Part shown: positions 39,357-46,323 of the stretch, one piece after another
Layout: the number at the start of each line of letters is the position of its first letter
Position numbering within the stretch: the stretch's first letter is position 1
Assembly: GCF_003858455.1 (NCBI RefSeq)
Contig: NZ_RQZF01000001.1
Location: 124,001 to 188,000, forward strand
Origin: Schaalia canis
Lineage (GTDB): Bacteria; Actinomycetota; Actinomycetes; Actinomycetales; Actinomycetaceae
Direction of reading: 5' to 3'
Length of the DNA: 64,000 bases
The notes under the pieces: generated by a model
Told to the model about the DNA's origin: nothing
Seen by the model: only the letters and a program-made list of their open reading frames with translations
Database searches by the model: none
Program-made: the position numbers and the translations under genes

Positions 39357-40259
39357 TTAGCGTCCGCCCATGCCTGACATGGCAATGCCCTTGATGAGGT
39401 GCTTTTGCAGTGCAATGACAAGGATCGTCGTGGGGATCATTGACACGATAGAGGCTGCGATCTGGAGGTCCATCCGTGTGCCTTCCTGTGTGGAGAAGGA
39501 GGCAAGACCGATGGGCAGCGTACCCAGGGAGTTGTAGTCAACGGTGACAATCAACGGCCACAGGTAGGAGTTCCAAAAGCCCATGAAGGTGAAGACGGCC
39601 AGCACAGCAATTGCTGACTTTGTCAGAGGGAGGATGATGGTGAAGAAGGTGCGGAATGGGCCGGCACCGTCAACGCGCGCGGCCTCTTCAAGTTCGAAGG
39701 GGATCCCGCGCATGAATTGGCGCATGAGGAAGGTTCCGAACGCGCCAAAGGCGAAGGGAAAAATCAATGCCTGATAGGTGTTTACCCATCCAAACTTTTG
39801 CATGAGGATGAACATGGGAATCACGAGCACCTCAGCTGGCACCATCATGGTGGCGAGGAACAGGAGGAATGCGGTGTCACGTCCGCGCCAACGCAGGCGT
39901 GAGAAGGCGTATCCTGCGGTGGTCGAGACGATGAGGACAACGATCGTTCCAAGAATGGCAACGATGAAGGAGTTGGTGATGTAGCGGACGAAGGGGCCGT
40001 AGGTGAAGACCTCAATGTAGTTAGACCACCGAAGCTTGGCGCCAAAAAGTGTTGGGGGCACTGCGTAGATCTCGTCTTTGTGTTTGAGAGAGGAGAAGAA
40101 CGCATAGATAAGGGGAGCAGCGAAGAAGAAGGCTGCAATCCAGACCGTCACATTAGCGACAATGTCCTTGAAGATCGTTGTTTCTCCGCCAAGAAGTCCG
40201 GCGTTTGAGAGGAGCCTCCGTTCGGCGCCACGACGCGAGGTTGTCACATCAGACTTCAT
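39357..40259 (-). CDS. CUT1 sugar ABC transporter permease (MalG-like)
   Basis: A 300-residue inner-membrane permease with about six hydrophobic segments. The EAA loop that contacts the ATPase reads EAARVDGAGPFRTFFTIILP near residue 205, typical of MalG-type CUT1 subunits. The C-terminus KHLIKGIAMSGMGGR has the KGLxxGAxKG-like tail. The N-terminus overlaps the end of the partner permease by 11 bases, implying coupling. It imports the locus substrate across the membrane with the partner permease; no ATPase gene is in the cluster. Confidence 0.93.
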   Translation of the reverse strand: MKSDVTTSRRGAERRLLSNAGLLGGETTIFKDIVANVTVWIAAFFFAAPLIYAFFSSLKHKDEIYAVPPTLFGAKLRWSNYIEVFTYGPFVRYITNSFIVAILGTIVVLIVSTTAGYAFSRLRWRGRDTAFLLFLATMMVPAEVLVIPMFILMQKFGWVNTYQALIFPFAFGAFGTFLMRQFMRGIPFELEEAARVDGAGPFRTFFTIILPLTKSAIAVLAVFTFMGFWNSYLWPLIVTVDYNSLGTLPIGLASFSTQEGTRMDLQIAASIVSMIPTTILVIALQKHLIKGIAMSGMGGR

Positions 40260-41163
40260 AGTGCACCCACTTCTTCTGTGCTTGGAACTGGAAGGCTGTG
40301 ATGAGGATGATGATTGCGAAGAGGATCCATGCCGCTGCAGCAGCCATGCCTAGTTGTTGGAACTTAAAGCCGGTGTTGTAAATGAACATCACCATCGGCA
40401 GAGTTGAGTTTCCGGGCCCGCCTCCGGTGAGCATTTGAGGCTGGACAAAGACTTGGAGTGCTCCGATGACAGTCATTACTGCGGCGAAGAAGATCGAGGG
40501 TGACATCATTGGCAGAATCACTTTGAACAGCATCGTCATTCCTTTGGCGCCGTCGATGCGTGCGGCTTCCATGACTGATTCTGGGAGCTGTTCAAGTGCG
40601 GCTGAGAAGATCAACATGTTATACCCGACGCCTTGCCACACACTCATGACAACGATCATGATCATGGCCCACTGAGGATGCGCGAGGAATGAGGGCAGTT
40701 CGATGCCGAACCATGAGATCGCGAGGCCATTAAAAAGGCCTTGAGGTTGTAAGAGCATTCGCCACACGAGAACGTTCGCGACCATGGGGGTGACGACGGG
40801 GATGAAGAACAGCACTCGGAAGGCGTTGCGGCCTCGGATACGAGGACCAACGATGAGGGCGAGTGTGAGCGAGACGATGATGTTCGTGGGCACGTACAGC
40901 AAAGCAAAAACGATGGAGTTTCTGATTGCGGGCGTGAAGTCGGGGCTTTCGGTGAGCAACCACTTATAGTTGTCGAGTCCAACGAAAGTGCGCTCACCGA
41001 AGGCTGGCCAGTTGTACATACTCATCACGATCGAGAGCACCACGGGGACAACTGTGAAGAGGGCGAGGCCCACCAGGGCTGGGCTTGCAAAACCCAGCGC
41101 CTGGCGGGACTCGATCTTCGCCAGCTTGCTACGCCGTGGACGTGCAGCAGGTGACGTAGTCAT
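40249..41163 (-). CDS. CUT1 sugar ABC transporter permease (MalF-like)
   Basis: A 304-residue permease, the MalF-type partner, with about six membrane segments. The N-terminus is basic (ARPRRSKLAK) and then hydrophobic (LVGLALFTVVPVVLSIVMS). The EAA motif is EAARIDGAKGMTMLFKVILP near residue 200, and the GGPGNSTLPMV region before the last helices is characteristic. It starts 24 bases after the binding-protein gene and overlaps the second permease, forming a three-gene transporter unit. Confidence 0.93.
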   Translation of the reverse strand: MTTSPAARPRRSKLAKIESRQALGFASPALVGLALFTVVPVVLSIVMSMYNWPAFGERTFVGLDNYKWLLTESPDFTPAIRNSIVFALLYVPTNIIVSLTLALIVGPRIRGRNAFRVLFFIPVVTPMVANVLVWRMLLQPQGLFNGLAISWFGIELPSFLAHPQWAMIMIVVMSVWQGVGYNMLIFSAALEQLPESVMEAARIDGAKGMTMLFKVILPMMSPSIFFAAVMTVIGALQVFVQPQMLTGGGPGNSTLPMVMFIYNTGFKFQQLGMAAAAAWILFAIIILITAFQFQAQKKWVHYEV

Positions 41164-41187
41164 GGGAGTGATTTCTCAGTGGGTGAC

Positions 41188-42486
41188 TCACTTGCCGAAC
41201 TGGCTTTGAGCCTGTTCGAGCATTTGGGTCATGGTCATTTGGCCGGTGTAAACGGACACGAGGTTCGGAGTGAAGTACTCGTTCACTTGGGTCCACACGC
41301 CGGTGGAGTGTTGCCCAACGACGTCGCTGAATGCTGCGTCGAAGGCGTCCTTCACATCATTGCGAATGCCCTCGTCGAGGGATTCGAAGTAGAGGGGCTG
41401 GGATTCCTTCAGAGCTGGGTAGGAGCGTCCGGAGGAAGCGAGGTAGTCTTGAGCGTCCTTGGAGACGAGGGAGCCGAGAACCTTCAGTGCGGCTTCTCGT
41501 TCCGCACCTTCACAGTTGGCAGCGATGCCGAATCCGGATCCAAGAATGAGGCCCAACGAGCCCTTATCGCCCTTGGGGAGGCGGGTCGCGCCGGCTTTGA
41601 ATCCGGCTTCGTTGGTGAAGTAGGACTTGGCGTTCCAGGTTCCGTCAACGGCCATGGAGACGTTGCCGGCATTGTATTGGTCCTCACCCCATCCGGCTTC
41701 TGATGCGGATGGAACCGGATCAGCAAGCCCATCCTTGACCAGTTTTGCGTACCATTCTGCGGCTTCAACGAAGGCGGGGTTGGTCAGGTCAAGTTCGTTC
41801 TTGTCGTTGACGGGCTGAACGCCAGACTTTGCGATGGGCAGCGCCATCCACTGGAATTCGCCCATGCCAACGGCGAAGCCCTTGCGAGCATCGGTGGTAG
41901 CGCCCTTGGCGGTGGCAACGAAATCGTCGAAGGTCCAGTCTTTAGAGGGCTCAGGAGTATTCGTTTCTGCCAGGTGGTCTTTGTTGTAATAGACCATCAT
42001 TGCTGCGACATCGAAGGGCAATCCGTAGAGCTTACCGTCGTAGGAGAGGATGTCGAGGGCACCTTCTGTGAAGGCGGCTTTATCAATACCTGCGATCGCA
42101 AGGTCTTCGTCACTGAGGGGCGAGAGTGCCTGGTAGAAGGTGTTGAGTCGCTGGCCGTTCATTGAGGTCACGCATGCAAGGTTGCCAGAGGAAGCATTGG
42201 CGGTGAGTTTGGTGAAGTAATCGCCCCATGACGCTGTCTGGGTGGTGAGCTCGATGTCAGGGTTCTGAGCGCGAACAATTTCTGCTGTTTCCTCGACCCA
42301 CTTTTGGCTTTCCTCGCCGCCTGCCCACATATCCCAGGTGACGGCGATTTTCTCGCTGGATGTGCCACCATCTGTGCTGGCGGCACCACTTGTGCTGCTG
42401 TCGGTTCCACTGGCACATGCGGCGAGGCTCATCATGGCAGCGGCTGTGAGAAGCGCTGTCGTGATCTTCGGAGCGCGGTGTGTCAT
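41188..42486 (-). CDS. Sugar ABC transporter substrate-binding lipoprotein
   Basis: A 432-residue extracellular solute-binding protein of family 1. The signal peptide (MTHRAPKITTALLTAAAMMS) ends in lipobox LAAC with lipidated Cys24, followed by a Ser/Thr/Gly linker. Family hallmarks are ITWDMWAGGEE-like VTWDMWAGGEE, GKLYGLPFDVAAMMVYYNKD near residue 150, and GNVSMAVDGTW near residue 275. The ATG at 42486 has AGAGGA nine bases upstream; the frame opens earlier at 42549 without signal features. It is the first gene of the operon, divergent from the ROK regulator. Ligand unknown. Confidence 0.94.
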   Translation of the reverse strand: MTHRAPKITTALLTAAAMMSLAACASGTDSSTSGAASTDGGTSSEKIAVTWDMWAGGEESQKWVEETAEIVRAQNPDIELTTQTASWGDYFTKLTANASSGNLACVTSMNGQRLNTFYQALSPLSDEDLAIAGIDKAAFTEGALDILSYDGKLYGLPFDVAAMMVYYNKDHLAETNTPEPSKDWTFDDFVATAKGATTDARKGFAVGMGEFQWMALPIAKSGVQPVNDKNELDLTNPAFVEAAEWYAKLVKDGLADPVPSASEAGWGEDQYNAGNVSMAVDGTWNAKSYFTNEAGFKAGATRLPKGDKGSLGLILGSGFGIAANCEGAEREAALKVLGSLVSKDAQDYLASSGRSYPALKESQPLYFESLDEGIRNDVKDAFDAAFSDVVGQHSTGVWTQVNEYFTPNLVSVYTGQMTMTQMLEQAQSQFGK

Positions 42487-42920
42487 GGTTGTCGTTCCTC
42501 TCTTGTAAGGATGCTCATCGTTGAAGCAAATACAGAAAGTCTGTGTCACGAGGGGTATGTCGTGTCACGGTGAAGGTAGGAGTAGTTGCCTCAGTGCAGT
42601 CATTGCCTGACGCGGGGTTTCCTACATGCGGTTGAGCGGTTGGGGTGTGAATCCGTATAGCCGGTAGAAAGAAACTGCGATCTCGCAAGATGGCCTCATC
42701 ACTGAGTCTGCGAGTGCGGTTACTCAACACCTTTTATTCGGACTTGGCAACTTAGTTCGATTAATGTTCCGAACTTTGCTGTTGAAGTGAGCATACAACA
42801 CAAGTTGCCGAAATGACACCAATATTCTGCCCTTAGGACAGATTTTTATGTAACATTTAGGTGACGGCGAAGACTTCCTTCGACGTCGTGATAAGAACTT
42901 TTAGGCAGGAGAATACTCCA
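42487..42920. promoter_or_regulatory. Divergent control region of the sugar locus
   Basis: The 434 bases between the binding-protein gene (minus) and the ROK regulator (plus) carry no convincing gene. An AT-rich stretch at 42720-42860 holds candidate operators: the inverted pair AGTTCG and CGAACT (42754-42775), two related direct copies CGGACTTGGCA (42739-42749) and CGAACTTTGCT (42770-42780) about three helical turns apart, and GGCAACTT with distant AAGTTGCC (42746-42753 and 42802-42809). The regulator probably binds here and controls both directions. Exact promoters are not clear. Confidence 0.55.
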
Positions 42921-44096
42921 ATGGTCACCGATAAAGCCGCATCCTCATTGCCCGAAGTAAATGACTCAACCACCTTGCGCATTCTTGACGCCGTACGTAC
43001 CAAGCAAGCTATTAGTAGAGCTGACCTGGCCCGACTTCTGAATCTTGCCCCATCGACAGTATCTCAAAAAGTTTCCGAACTATTAGATGAGGGACTCCTG
43101 GAGGAACAGGGACAGGCAACAACACGAGCCGGCCGTCCACCTCGAATCCTCAAAGCCCCCAACTCGCGTACCTGTTACGCCACGGTGGATCTGGGCACTT
43201 CACACGCTCGATACGGCTATTCGGACCTTAACGGACGTTTCCTGTCAGTCGCTGAGCGCCCCATTGACACGAAGAAAGGGCCGTCACACGCTATCGAGGA
43301 GATCGTTGCCCACATTCGCCAAGATCTCGCAGACTCCGATGTTCCTCTTCGTCTTGCAGGGCTATGTCTTTCAGTTCCTGCGCCTGTTGATACCGAAAAC
43401 GGCTGGGTTGAACAGGGCGCCAATCTCCCCCGCTGGAGTCGGTATCCTCTGCAGGAGGTACTCACAACGACCTTGGGTGTCCCAACGCTCGTCATCAACG
43501 ATGCAAATGCTATGGCAATCGGGGAGCACCTTCAGCATCCCTCATTGCGTCACTCTATCGCCGTTAAAATCGGCCGCGGTATTGGTACCGGCATTGTTAT
43601 TGACTCACGGCCCTACAACGGTGCAACCGGTGCATCTGGGGATATCTCCCATACCCGCGTCGCCAACAGTGAAGCAGCGCTGCCTTGTGCCTGTGGCAAT
43701 ATGGGTTGCTTGGAAACTCTGGCCTCAGCACAGGCTCTACTCCGGCAATATCAAGAACAGGGCGGCGAAGCGCAGAGTGTTGCAGACTTCGTCCGCCTTG
43801 CCCAGGAAGCCGATCCGCTTGCTACGACGCTCGCACGTCAGGCTGGTCATCATCTTGGCAAGATTCTTGCCTCAGTCGTGAGCTTTTTTAATCCTGACGC
43901 AGTGTTTCTTGGAGGGCTCATCTCAACAATCGAACCCTTCGTAGCAGCAGTGCGCAGCTCTCTGTATGACCGTTGCCATCCTCTTGTTACACGCAATCTG
44001 ATCATTGAACATGCAAGTTTGGGGGCCGATGCGGGCATCACAGGAGCTGCGCATATGATTCGAAGGTACGTGGAAGAAACTGCTACTTCACGATAG
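42921..44096 (+). CDS. ROK-family transcriptional regulator (NagC/XylR type)
   Basis: A 391-residue repressor-type ROK protein. The N-terminal winged helix-turn-helix covers about residues 15-75 (ISRADLARLLNLAPSTVSQKVSELL, then the wing GRPPRILK). The ROK domain follows, with TVDLGTSHARYGYSD in place of a strict kinase phosphate loop, INDANAMAIGE, and the zinc site CACGNMGCLE. The usual GEIGH is replaced by GDISH. The ATG at 42921 has GGAG nine bases upstream; a start at 42861 is less likely. It is divergent from the transporter operon, which it probably controls with a sugar or sugar phosphate as inducer. Confidence 0.9.
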   Translation: MVTDKAASSLPEVNDSTTLRILDAVRTKQAISRADLARLLNLAPSTVSQKVSELLDEGLLEEQGQATTRAGRPPRILKAPNSRTCYATVDLGTSHARYGYSDLNGRFLSVAERPIDTKKGPSHAIEEIVAHIRQDLADSDVPLRLAGLCLSVPAPVDTENGWVEQGANLPRWSRYPLQEVLTTTLGVPTLVINDANAMAIGEHLQHPSLRHSIAVKIGRGIGTGIVIDSRPYNGATGASGDISHTRVANSEAALPCACGNMGCLETLASAQALLRQYQEQGGEAQSVADFVRLAQEADPLATTLARQAGHHLGKILASVVSFFNPDAVFLGGLISTIEPFVAAVRSSLYDRCHPLVTRNLIIEHASLGADAGITGAAHMIRRYVEETATSR

Positions 44097-44499
44097 GTGT
44101 CGAGAGAATCTCTGATGCCTCATCTCGTGAACCAAGATTTTGCACCGAGGTGAAGCCAGCGCTTTCCATGAAAGAAACCGCTTGTCCAGATCGGTTTCCC
44201 GAACGGCAGTAGACCGCATAGTTCCCTGCGGGGTCAAGGGCTGCAATCTGCTCCTTGAAGTCTTCGGCCTGAATGTCGATATTGACTGCACCTTCCAGAT
44301 GGCCTTCAGCATATTCTTCAGGTGTGCGCACATCAATGATCGTCATGTCAGACGGTGCAACGTTCTGAGTGCTTGCTGTTGATGATGATTCTGTGTTCAC
44401 TTCGGCAGCACTGTCTGCGGGTGTACTTGCACATGCGCTCAGTACGATAAGACACGCGCCACACAGGGCAGCAAGAGCAGGACGGCGACGACTCATCAT
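44083..44499 (-). CDS. Rhodanese-domain lipoprotein
   Basis: A 138-residue secreted lipoprotein. The signal peptide ends in lipobox LSAC with lipidated Cys23, followed by a low-complexity Ser/Thr/Asn linker to about residue 50. The single rhodanese domain has IIDVRTPEEYAEGHLEGAVNID and active-site Cys98 in VYCRSGNRSG. Such proteins carry persulfide sulfur outside the membrane; the acceptor is unknown. It is transcribed against the ROK regulator and their 3' ends overlap by 14 bases. No other sulfur or redox genes are close. Confidence 0.88.
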   Translation of the reverse strand: MMSRRRPALAALCGACLIVLSACASTPADSAAEVNTESSSTASTQNVAPSDMTIIDVRTPEEYAEGHLEGAVNIDIQAEDFKEQIAALDPAGNYAVYCRSGNRSGQAVSFMESAGFTSVQNLGSRDEASEILSTPIVK

Positions 44500-44657
44500 G
44501 GGAAACTCTCTCCACTTAATCCAATAGGCAAATATGCGCTATTCATTCTAGCCATGCTTCCGCTACCTGACCGTGCACAGGCAAAGACGCATGGCTCGTG
44601 CACACGGTGAAGTAACCCACATCTTCAACAGGGGCTATTAGGCGCGTTGAGAGCAAC

Positions 44658-44702
44658 AAAAGGTGTGGTCCCCAAGTATGACACTTGGGGACCACACCTT
44701 TT
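44658..44702. terminator. Strong bidirectional terminator beside rpsA
   Basis: A perfect 20-bp stem (AAAAGGTGTGGTCCCCAAGT) with a five-base loop. A-runs on the left arm and T-runs on the right give a U-tract in both directions. It is 18 bases beyond the rpsA stop and is the best canonical terminator in the window. Confidence 0.9.
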
Positions 44703-44720
44703 TACTTAGCGAGGTTTACC

Positions 44721-46181
44721 TCAGTTGGAGGAGGTCAGCTTCTCGCGCAGTGCTGCAAGAGCTTCATCCGAGGCAAGGGTGCCTGCGGTGTCCACGGGGG
44801 TGGAGTAGGAAGCCTGCTCTTCAACGGTGGGGGCAGTCTCGACGTCCTCTTCAAGAGCGCGAGCAACCTGAGCCTTGTGGGCTTCCCAACGTGCCTGAGC
44901 TTCTGCGTACTGAGCTTCCCAAGCCTCACGCTGAGCCTCGAAGCCCTCCATCCATTCCTGGGTTTCGGGATCGAAGCCTTCGGGGTACTTGTAGTTGCCG
45001 TCTTCGTCGTACTCAGCGGCCATGCCGTAGAGCGAAGGATCGAAGTCATCGGTGGTGGGATCAACACCAACATTGGCCTGCTTGAGAGACAGGGAGATGC
45101 GGCGACGCTCAAGGTCAATGTCGATGACCTTCACGAAGACCTCATCGCCAACCTTGGCAACCTGCTCGGGCAGCTCAACGTGACGCTGAGCGAGCTCGGA
45201 GATGTGAACCAGGCCCTCGATGCCGTCCTCGACGCGCACAAATGCGCCGAAGGGAACAAGCTTGGTGACCTTACCGGGCACAACCTGGCCGATGGCGTGG
45301 GTGCGGGCGAATGCCTGCCACGGATCTTCCTGGGTGGCCTTGAGGGACAGGGAGACGCGCTCGCGATCCATGTCGACGTCGAGAACCTCGACGGTGACTT
45401 CCTGGCCAACCTCGACGACCTCTGAAGGGTGGTCGATGTGCTTCCAGGACAGTTCGGAGACGTGAACGAGGCCGTCAACGCCACCGAGGTCAACGAATGC
45501 ACCGAAGTTAACGATGGAGGAGACGTTGCCCTTACGAACCTGGCCCTTTTGCAGGGTGTGCAGGAAGTTGGTGCGAACCTCGGACTGGGTCTGCTCAAGC
45601 CAAGCGCGGCGGGACAGAACCACGTTGTTGCGGTTCTTGTCGAGCTCGATGATCTTTGCTTCAAGCTCACGACCGATGTAGGGCTGGAGGTCGCGGACGC
45701 GACGCATCTCAACCAGGGAAGCGGGAAGGAAGCCGCGAAGACCGATGTCAAGGATCAGGCCGCCCTTGACGACCTCAATGACGGTGCCGGTAACGACGCC
45801 ATCTTCTTCCTTAACCTTCTCAATCTGACCCCAAGCGCGCTCGTACTGTGCACGCTTCTTGGACAGGAGCAGGCGGCCTTCCTTGTCTTCCTTCTGAAGA
45901 ACAAGAGCCTCGATTTGATCGCCAACAGCAACAACGTCATCGGGATCAACGTCGTGCTTGATGGAGAGCTCACGGGAGAGGATGACACCTTCGGTCTTGT
46001 AACCGATGTCGAGGAGGACCTCATCGTGGTCGACCTTGACGACAGTACCCTCGACGATGTCGCCATCGTTGAAGTACTTGATGGTTTCATCAATGGCGGC
46101 GAGCAGGTCCTCGGTGGACCCAATGTCGTTCACTGCAACCTGAGGAGTGCTGTTGCCCGGCTGCGAGGTGGTCGTGGTCAT
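44721..46181 (-). CDS. rpsA: 30S ribosomal protein S1
   Basis: A 486-residue S1 with four S1/OB RNA-binding repeats: GDIVEGTVVKVDHDEVLLDIG (from about residue 38), GVVTGTVIEVVKGGLILDIG, GQVRKGNVSSIVNFGAFVDLG and GQVVPGKVTKLVPFGAFVRVE. The four-repeat, acidic-tailed form (EYDEDGNYKYPEGFDPETQEW, then alanine-rich) is typical of actinobacteria. The tail lacks the C-terminal E. coli repeats. The ATG at 46181 is preferred; the frame opens upstream at 46241. It lies beside polA as in mycobacteria. Confidence 0.96.
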   Translation of the reverse strand: MTTTTSQPGNSTPQVAVNDIGSTEDLLAAIDETIKYFNDGDIVEGTVVKVDHDEVLLDIGYKTEGVILSRELSIKHDVDPDDVVAVGDQIEALVLQKEDKEGRLLLSKKRAQYERAWGQIEKVKEEDGVVTGTVIEVVKGGLILDIGLRGFLPASLVEMRRVRDLQPYIGRELEAKIIELDKNRNNVVLSRRAWLEQTQSEVRTNFLHTLQKGQVRKGNVSSIVNFGAFVDLGGVDGLVHVSELSWKHIDHPSEVVEVGQEVTVEVLDVDMDRERVSLSLKATQEDPWQAFARTHAIGQVVPGKVTKLVPFGAFVRVEDGIEGLVHISELAQRHVELPEQVAKVGDEVFVKVIDIDLERRRISLSLKQANVGVDPTTDDFDPSLYGMAAEYDEDGNYKYPEGFDPETQEWMEGFEAQREAWEAQYAEAQARWEAHKAQVARALEEDVETAPTVEEQASYSTPVDTAGTLASDEALAALREKLTSSN

Positions 46182-46323
46182 GTAGTTGTGTACTCCGAAA
46201 CGGACTGGATAGATAGATGGACAATTCTGGCGCCTATCCACGGTTACGCACGCAACCCAGATTGGGCACCTCTATCATCCTAACAGCCTTCGCCGATTCC
46301 TACACGCACTTGACGCGCGCGTC

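Noticed and set aside
42754-42775. LexA (SOS) box before the ROK regulator
   Set aside because: The half-sites run GTTCG then CGAAC, the reverse orientation of the actinobacterial SOS box.
44685-46283. Plus-strand frames opposite rpsA
   Set aside because: Complement of the repeated S1 domains; low-complexity translation without homology.
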